Assembly: GCA_963966185.1 (NCBI GenBank)
Contig: CAWZYM010000398.1
Location: 1,112,501 to 1,176,500 of the forward strand
Source of the DNA: Rhabditoides inermis
Lineage: Eukaryota; Nematoda; Chromadorea; Rhabditida; Rhabditidae
Length of the DNA stretch: 64,000 bases
Direction: 5' to 3'
Every line of letters starts with the position of its first letter. Positions within the stretch are counted from its first letter, which is position 1. The position numbers and the translations under genes were made by a program. Of this stretch, positions 56,523-64,000 are shown in pieces. The notes under the pieces are model-generated. The model had not been told where the DNA came from. It worked only from the letters and a program-made list of their open reading frames with translations, and searched no databases.

Positions 56523-57655
56523 GTTAGTATGTTTAAGTTGTTCAATAGTTGTTATCGTTAGTCAATAAAGAAAGACCCTGGATTTAATCAGCTAAACACA
56601 ACACATATTTTTCTCACCAGCTCCTGCAGTTCCGATGGCACATTGAGGGTGAAGGCGTTCTGTTCTTGTATCGACGACGACTCGCTAGCGTGGTTCGACC
56701 TAAAATCATGTATGCGTTCCTATCACACGTTTGTTCTTCTGTCCGTTCAATTTTGCGCGCCAATTTGCTGGAACAGGTTATTTTTGTCTATTACAAAGAA
56801 AGACCCTGGATTTAATCAGCTAAACACAACACATATTTTTTTTATAAAGTTAGAACGAATTATCTACAAATTAACCTGTATGTTTTCAGCAACTGACACA
56901 TCTTCAAGGCACGAGCCAAGTCACCGAGTGGAACCTGTCAAATATAAACCAGCCACTCACCTGAAGGATCTCCTCGAGTATGTCTTCTAGTGTGATGATT
57001 CCGGCGAGCGGCGGCGGACCCTGTCCCGTCTCGATCAACGCCACTCCGGCTTCGTGCTGGACACATCAGATATATTAACACCATACACCGAAAGACCGAA
57101 AGACTACGCATAGTCATAGATCTCACCGAAACACTGTCCATAACCCATAGAACTAGAAAAACACTACTCAACTAGGAAGGTAGGAAGGAGTGTGTAGTCA
57201 GTAGTCAAGAACCCGATCAAAATAACACCTTGGTGAACTCTACGAGCTGGTTCTTGATCCACGACTCGGTCTTGGCGTGCGCGACGAGCTTCTTGGCGAC
57301 CAGCGCCAGGTGGTACTCGCCCTCAAATACGTGTGTACATTGTCATGAAAACATCGCGGGTGACACTCAAAGAAAAGGTACACCAGCAGTATTCGGGATA
57401 CAATCTCCTATCACATGCACTCACCGCTTTGAACTCTTCGAGCAGCACGTTGAGCGGTGTGTCCTCGTCGACGACTCGGATGGGGTGCTTGTGGTACTCA
57501 GACACTGACTGAACACGTTACCGTTATTCAAAGATGTCTACAAGTCTAAATTGTTCATGAATCCCCAACCTTGATCGAGATGTGGTGTTTCTTGTCGATG
57601 AGCGCAAGGTCCTTGACGAACAACAACGATGTGACCTGTGCAACGACCCTTCATC
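56523..57655 (-). pseudogene. Inverted partial copy (A') of the CNNM gene
   Basis: The reverse-complement copy contains six of the CNNM exons, apparently identical: 57635-57570, 57508-57425, 57321-57229, 57056-56961, 56934-56876, 56699-56618 (matching 53584-53649, 53711-53794, 53898-53990, 54163-54258, 55576-55634, 55811-55892). The 5' two thirds of the gene are absent. A 1.3-kb deletion joins the donor of one intron to the acceptor of another, leaving a 26-base remnant between 56961 and 56934 that is too short to splice and is not a multiple of three. It has no promoter or start codon of its own that I can identify. It is read as a recent, non-functional copy. Confidence 0.85.
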
Positions 57656-57718
57656 CACACACACACACACACAAAACTCTCAAATTTGCAACACCGCTGT
57701 GCGACGCTACAACAATTA

Positions 57719-57770
<52 letters not shown>

Positions 57771-58159
57771 ATACGGAAATATATGTATATATCCGTATAC
57801 GAAAAATCAGCAAGGGGGGGCACTCTGCAGGCCGGATAGGGATGCGGAGAGAGAGCACATGGCTCAATTATGAGTCGACGGCATGCGGCATCGCATCTGA
57901 CGGTCGCCTCTCCTCCGCCTCTACTCTGCGCGGGTCTCTCCAATTAACAGCGTGTATGTATGTGTGTATGTGAGTGGGCAGCGGCGGAATATGGCAAAAA
58001 GCTGTGAGAGGGGGCGACGACATTTGGAGTGTTGCAGAATTGCAGGCCCACGGAGCAATGCGACCGCCGCCGGCGGCGGCACAAACTCACAAATTGATGG
58101 CTAACGAGCGGCACTGTCCTCGAATTGATGGAGTTGCGGACAGCTTGCAAGATGCGCAG

Positions 58160-58215
<56 letters not shown>

Positions 58216-58261
58216 TAAGAGAGAGAGAGTCTTCTCTCCGCCGTTCAGCAGACCATTTTCC
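57656..58261 (+). repeat. Left arm (B) of second inverted repeat
   Basis: It begins with a CA run, then a unique stretch, an (AT)n tract (about 57719-57766), GTATACGG elements, a GC-rich unique region and a GA tract (about 58157-58230). Its reverse complement occupies 59053-59698. It abuts the inverted CNNM copy without a gap. Confidence 0.9.
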
Positions 58262-58441
58262 GAACCGCGTTGGCGTCGGATATGGAAAGGGGGCGGCGAA
58301 AGAGTCTCACACGGATCGCTGAGGGGGCGGGGTCCACAAAGAGAGGAGGTAGAGCAGCGAGAGGGGGGCACAACCGAACATATACACACAGAAACCACTT
58401 TATCGAGAGAACGAGGTAGTCGGGAAGATAGTGGAAGTGAT

Positions 58442-58541
58442 TTAGTCGAGTAGACTGGCGAGTGAGAGGGTGCACATGAGGGAGACGACCGCGATGTAGA
58501 CGCTCCATCCACCGAACACCGGCCACACACCGCAGCAGAAC
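58442..58541 (-). CDS. Orphan C-terminal transmembrane exon
   Basis: An acceptor (TGTTGCAG on the minus strand) is followed by one base and 32 codons ending in TAA. The peptide reads FCCGVWPVFGGWSVYIAVVS and continues as a hydrophobic helix ending in SLLD. It looks like the last exon of a membrane protein, but no upstream exon is found in the spacer or arms. It may be a fragment left by the rearrangement. Confidence 0.4.
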
Positions 58542-58967
58542 CTGCAACATGGTGTTGCTCAGTTACTGTGGAATAGTATTGTAGTATACTGACATTTTTT
58601 GACGGATGCCATCGCCAAGACATTATTTTTCCACTGCCGCCAAGACAAGACATTTTTGACGCAACGTGTACGGTGAGGAATCAAGATCCATACGCAGAAC
58701 ATGTTATTCGAGCGATTCCATGTATGCCTCGCCTACACACAGCACCACCATTTAAATGGATTATTTTGCAAGCTGTTGCATTACTCTGCAATCCACATCG
58801 AGAATCTATCCGTTCACTGTAAGCATTCCACAATGAGAGATGTATGGTAGATGCGTGCCCAGGTATCAGAGAACGGAAGGGGGAAAAAGAGGTGGAAAAT
58901 TGAAGGAAGCTGCGCGAAGGTCTCTCAAATCGAGCCACTTTCTCCGACGACAAGCAAACGAGAGATC

Positions 58968-59015
<48 letters not shown>

Positions 59016-59052
59016 GCGGGCTTCCCAAAAATGTTCGCGGGGTTCATTCGCG

Positions 59053-59098
59053 GGAAAATGGTCTGCTGAACGGCGGAGAGAAGACTCTCTCTCTCTTA

Positions 59099-59154
<56 letters not shown>

Positions 59155-59543
59155 CTGCGCATCTTGCAAGCTGTCCGCAACTCCATCAATTCGAGGACAG
59201 TGCCGCTCGTTAGCCATCAATTTGTGAGTTTGTGCCGCCGCCGGCGGCGGTCGCATTGCTCCGTGGGCCTGCAATTCTGCAACACTCCAAATGTCGTCGC
59301 CCCCTCTCACAGCTTTTTGCCATATTCCGCCGCTGCCCACTCACATACACACATACATACACGCTGTTAATTGGAGAGACCCGCGCAGAGTAGAGGCGGA
59401 GGAGAGGCGACCGTCAGATGCGATGCCGCATGCCGTCGACTCATAATTGAGCCATGTGCTCTCTCTCCGCATCCCTATCCGGCCTGCAGAGTGCCCCCCC
59501 TTGCTGATTTTTCGTATACGGATATATACATATATTTCCGTAT

Positions 59544-59591
<48 letters not shown>

Positions 59592-59633
59592 TAATTGTTG
59601 TAGCGTCGCACAGCGGTGTTGCAAATTTGAGAG

Positions 59634-59698
<65 letters not shown>
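59053..59698 (-). repeat. Right arm (B') of second inverted repeat
   Basis: This is the reverse complement of 57656-58261. The unique parts look identical, and the visible differences are in the lengths of the CT, AT and GT runs (the GT run here, about 59637-59698, is far longer than the CA run of the other arm). Confidence 0.9.
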
Positions 59699-59700
<2 letters not shown>

Positions 59701-59782
59701 TCGCCATGCCACCGTAGTAATTTGAGAACACACACTGGCTGTTCCGCATTCGCGTCATCATAACAGTAGCCAAGACCGAGAG

Positions 59783-59783
59783 A

Positions 59784-59835
<52 letters not shown>

Positions 59836-60148
59836 AGCCTTGTTACCCAGCTCTATTCACCCGCCACACCTCTTTATCTGAAAGCTGCTGGAGCTGGAGG
59901 GTCTGTGGTGGATGCATGATAACACGCATACGCACACAATTTCACTCCTCCTCCCGATTCGACTCTCTGAGAATCTTTCGAATCTCGATGCTCCAGCGAT
60001 TGGCCTCATATGTACATGTGCAGTCGTGTCGCTTCTCTCTGTCTCGCCTGATTCCGCTTATTGGGCTCTATGCGTCGTTTGCAATAAGGAAGTGCGCATC
60101 GCCCGGGTCAAGCCGCGCCCCTCCGGAGATATACCCTCTCCTAATAAG

Positions 60149-60213
<65 letters not shown>
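59783..60213. repeat. Microsatellite cluster upstream of the GPCR gene
   Basis: It includes a GA tract (about 59783-59832) and a CT tract (about 60145-60193) running directly into a CA tract (about 60194-60213). Between and around these (59700-60611) I see no coding exon. Confidence 0.9.
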
Positions 60214-60214
<1 letters not shown>

Positions 60215-60611
60215 ATCTCGTCATATTTCTATTTCGCTCCGCGTTCTCACTCTTGTGATGTTCCCCTCTTCTCACTACCATTGCGATTACTGTTTATCAT
60301 TAGCAAGTATTGTATGACACGCTCGTCGAAAGTGATAACTCACACCTCTAATTAGACGGTGGCTTGTTCGCCGTGTGTGTGTGTGTGTTTGATAATAATC
60401 TCCATTCCCGAGGACTCGCGTATTCCTCTCTCCTCTTCCCTCACTCCGCTTCCGGTCGCTACCTGACCTTATAGGCGCTGACTAAAGTCCGCATTAGCGA
60501 CGCGGTCGGATATAGAGAGAGTGTGTGTTGTGAAGACCTGGCGACGAAAACACATTCTTTTGCATTGTTCCTCGAAATAGAACTCGCTTCCGTGTTCATG
60601 CGCTCACGTTT

Positions 60612-63600
60612 ATGTTCGCTCATGAAACGCAGAGGTTGTGGATGGAAGATGGAAGTGGTTTTGCAGTATTTGATGCGATGTCGGCGGTGGATGGAGCGCC
60701 CGCGTGTTTCTACGAGAGAACCTGCCGGCCGATCGCCATCTCCCAGCAGGTGAACTTAACACATCCATGTGCCTCATTTCCCCTCCTCCGCAATTTCCGC
60801 CGCCTGATATTTCGAGAACTTCATTTCATTGATGAGAGATTGGAGAGGAAAGGGGACATGGAGAAAGAGAGGGGCGTGAGGGACGCTTCCGTTGATTCTC
60901 GCAATGAGGGTACTCGCATATGTATCACAACCACGGGGAGAGAAAATTGCGGGCAGATATAGGAAGCGCGCGCGGATGAGTCTAAGTAACAGGGCGAGTG
61001 AGAGAGTGAGTAAGAGAGGGAGAGAGAGAGAGTCCTGCTCACATGGCTTCGTCACGTAGCTGTGTACAAGTCCTCGCTAGTTGCCAAACACATACATTGC
61101 TTAATCCCGACCCCGATTCTAACGAGATTCGCACCGGGAGTTTGCATGCTCGCGATCGCAAAGCAATTCGCACATGTAATCGAGTTGCATACTCGGTTTG
61201 CCGCTGCGCCCTCCACCTCCTTCTCCTCCTTCTTCTCTCTCGCAATAATCTCACAACAAAAAAGGGCGGGAAGAGAAAACGTATTTCCGGTTATGTGATC
61301 GCCAGAGATGGAAGGGGGGATATATATCACACGCGTGCGGGAGGAATTGTTGAAGCGAACAGTGAGCGCTCTGTGAATAGATGAATAAATGAGTTCAACA
61401 CACTCTCCTCTGTGTACTCTCGCCGTTTTTTTCTACCATAATAACACACATAATAACACACACGTGCACGTGTGTTATTATGGGTGGTGGGAAGAATGGT
61501 GAAAGTACATTACCCAAGGGCGCTCATTAGAAAGAGGAATAGGGGGTAGTGAAAGAGGGGAGAGATGTCTGAACAAAAGATTGCAGGTGCCTCTGGATTG
61601 GGCCGAGCCGCTGTACGGGCATGTGATGCCAGTGATCGTTGCGGTTACAGTAGCCACCAACAGTTTCATTGTGGTCGTGCTCTCGCATAAGGTATGGTAT
61701 GCTATTTTCCTGTTTGACATCGGCGTAATTGAAATTCTCGCCATTCATTTCCCCGCCAGACAAACGCTTAGGGTGCATCGAACATCGCCGATTGTGATTG
61801 CTTGGCTTTCATCTTTTACTTGTTTGTCACTTGCCACATATCGTCCCATTCACATATTTGATTAGCCGTAGAGAGATAGTGAAGAAAAAAAACGAACGCC
61901 GTCAATGAATGAGTCTCTCGTTTTTTTTGCGAATAAATGAGTCGATAGGTTTCTTAATACTAATAAACAAATTCAGTGATAGTTCTTTGTGGGAATGCCA
62001 TCGTGTTTGTAGCTGCCCCATAGCATTTGTCGCATCGAAAATCGCTACAATCGCAACTCTTGAAAACTGGGACCTAAAAACAGTTTCAGTACCCCATTTT
62101 CAAAGAGAGAAACTTTTCCAGGGAGCAACTCTTGTTTCAGTACCTGCGCACGCCGACCAACTTCGTCTTGTTGGCGATGGCGGTTTCTGAGCTGCTCACC
62201 GGACTGTCGTGCATACCCTGGTTCATCTACTACTACACTCTGCAAGGTAGTCATATTTCCAGACAAATGTTCTTGCAGGATGCATAATTGTACTCGCCCT
62301 GTTGTTTTGTATCTGATTGGTCTAGCCAATCACGCGCGACGTGCCAGAAAGCACGCAGACGATTAATCATCCAATAAGACGGAAGACACGCGCACTTTTT
62401 TGCTATGATGTTTTAATCAAGACCGCGTCTGCCAAGCGGTCGTTTACTATGTGGATTTGTGCAGGCGACTTTCATGCACTGAGAAATAGCAAAGCCTTGG
62501 CAGTCAGCAGTCACCATTCGTCATTCCTGCCAACAAACAACATTCTAATTAAACATCTGCGTCGTATTAGCACGAACGACGGTCTCAGAACATCATTGTT
62601 CGAAACGAGCACGTGTTTAGTTTACACAGCTGTAAACAGAAAGCAATATACGCGTAAACGCGTGCTTTCTTTGGACCCGCAAAAACAAAACCAAGTAGAG
62701 TTGTGTTTATAATATGTTACCGGCAATGGACATGTTTGACAGAAAGCCAGAGATCACATTACTATGTACGTTCAAAATCGCACCGGAAATAGGAAGTGCA
62801 TTAATCCATAAATTGCTTCAAAGCACGTTCATATTTCTTCTACACATATTATATAGGACATACTAACACTCACGCAACCTTACCGCAGCTCACATAATTG
62901 ATGCAACATGCTACATGCAACTTGATTCGAGATAAATTGTCTTCTAAATCATCTGCAAAAATGACTTGACGTGCATGCTTGAGGCTACAAGCACGACGTG
63001 GTGCACGGTCTGCCGTCGTTCTGGTGCGAGGCGGTGCCGTACGTCGCTTCCTTCCTGCCTTCTGTCTTCCACGCAGTCGCCATCTGGCTCACCGTCTACC
63101 TCGCCATTCAGAGGTCCGTGCATCCAAATTACACAACAGTCATCCAGATGTTCCTATGTTCCTATGTATAGCTTATTACGCTCCTCTTAGTCTATTCGTT
63201 CTATTCATGAAAGATGTTGTTGCTACACATTTTTTACTAATGCCACCTGTCGTCTGGATACCCTTGACATGCGTGATCACTGAGCAGTGCACTTGTTGTA
63301 TGGCGCATAATAATGTTGATTTCAGGTACATTTACATATGCGTTCCCTCGCTGGTGCGACGCTTCTGTACGATAGAGAAGAGCAAACAGGTGAGATGGTT
63401 GTATGTTTTCTCTCAAAAAGACACGAATCTCCACAACACCTCAATCAGTCGCATTTATTATGCCCCGCACAAGGGCACCACTCTCTCTCTTTCTCTCTCA
63501 CCACATAAGAGGCCCGTGTTTCGCAAATAGATCAAGATTTTATTAGCTCACATAGAAAGCAAACAACAATGGATGAAGTTTCACGAGGGATGGTGGGGCT

Positions 63601-64000
63601 CGAAAACAATTAGTCGGGTTTAGGCGATCGTTTTCATCTGTGCTGCGTCGTTGCTCATCTACTCACCGGAGCTGCTGGCCACTCACTATGAGTCATACAC
63701 CGTATTCGACAACACCCGCAATCGTAAGTCATCTCATATACTCCTCTCTTTCTCATCACTCTTGACATTACCAATGTCCCAGCTTATAGCAACTCAATGG
63801 AATTAGGCGAAAAACGATGTTCGGACATTTTCAATTGACATTCAAGTGAATAAACGAGGAAACGTATTTGCAAACTGCTAAACATCTAAGATCATTTGTA
63901 AAGGGGATTCCGATGAGTCGTCCATTCCAATAACTACTTACTACTTTTTAGGTTCCGTGAACCATTGCTACCGCTTTCACAGCAGGCTGATGCGAACGAT
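60612..64000 (+). CDS. Peptide GPCR, sex-peptide/myoinhibitory-peptide receptor type (partial)
   Basis: This is a class A receptor, probably for a neuropeptide, in the plasma membrane. Exons seen: 60612-60749, 61587-61691, 62141-62246, 62984-63113, 63326-63389, 63624-63723, 63952-64000, where the window ends. All junctions are in phase. TM1 is VMPVIVAVTVATNSFIVVVL with its conserved Asn. TM2 is LRTPTNFVLLAMAVSELLTG with Glu at the usual Asp position. The segment CIPWFIYYYTLQ follows, then FWCEAVPYVASFLPSVFHAV, IWLTVYLAIQRYIYICVPS (the DRY-region equivalent reads QRY) and TM4. The pattern TPTN, PW and AIQRYIYIC matches the Drosophila sex peptide receptor group and the C. elegans sprr genes. 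A start at 60642 is also in frame. Confidence 0.8.

Noticed and set aside
57656..59698. Transposon with long terminal inverted repeats
   Set aside because: The arms contain simple repeats and unique sequence, the spacer has no transposase-like frame, and no target-site duplication is apparent, so a rearrangement is more likely.
57538..59773. Tyr-Ile repeat open frames on both strands
   Set aside because: They are translations of (AT)n and (GT)n microsatellites inside the inverted repeat arms.
62341..62712. 123-codon open frame inside a GPCR intron
   Set aside because: The composition is not repetitive, but it resembles no family I know, has no transposon hallmark nearby, and the flanking exons splice around it.

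Overview
This is a stretch of eukaryotic nuclear DNA, almost certainly from a nematode and plausibly a diplogastrid such as Pristionchus. Three things point there. The genes are cut into many short exons (about 50-300 nt) with GTGAG/GTAAG donors and TTTCAG acceptors. Several start codons sit 1-13 nt after a splice-acceptor sequence, as in SL trans-spliced nematode genes. The V-ATPase gene prefers GGA for glycine. The genus is an inference. Introns and spacers are crowded with (CT)n/(GA)n microsatellites. All gene models below were built by hand from reading frame, splice consensus and phase agreement between neighbouring exons.

Layout from left to right. 1244-11399 (+) encodes a liprin-beta homologue (27 exons). 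12480-18135 (+) encodes an organic anion transporter (OATP/SLCO, 20 exons). 18783-27197 (-) encodes a ubiquitin-specific protease resembling USP31/USP43 (about 30 exons). 28517-35840 (-) encodes a LIM-domain-binding protein (LDB/Chip) with two alternative first-exon sets. 35841-39191 is a 3.3-kb non-coding divergent spacer. 39192-44299 (+) encodes the ER chaperone HYOU1/GRP170. 45280-50336 (+) encodes V-ATPase catalytic subunit A, and its 1.9-kb intron holds a complete nested gene on the other strand for a four-pass membrane protein (47912-49402, -). 51070-56203 (+) encodes a CNNM/ancient-conserved-domain magnesium-transport protein. 60612-64000 (+) is the 5' part of a peptide GPCR of the sex-peptide/myoinhibitory-peptide receptor type, cut by the window end.

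The most unusual part is 53.5-59.7 kb. The 3' half of the CNNM gene is copied in inverted orientation (56523-57655), almost unchanged but with a 1.3-kb internal deletion. Directly next to it lies a second, unrelated inverted repeat (57656-58261 and 59053-59698). Each spacer between arms carries an orphan terminal exon on the minus strand. Either this is a recent complex fold-back rearrangement or it is an assembly artefact.

The genes share no single pathway: they cover synaptic scaffolding, membrane transport, deubiquitination, transcriptional co-regulation, ER folding, proton pumping, metal transport and peptide signalling. No operon is evident (spacings near 1 kb). No tRNA, rRNA, CRISPR or recognisable transposon was found.
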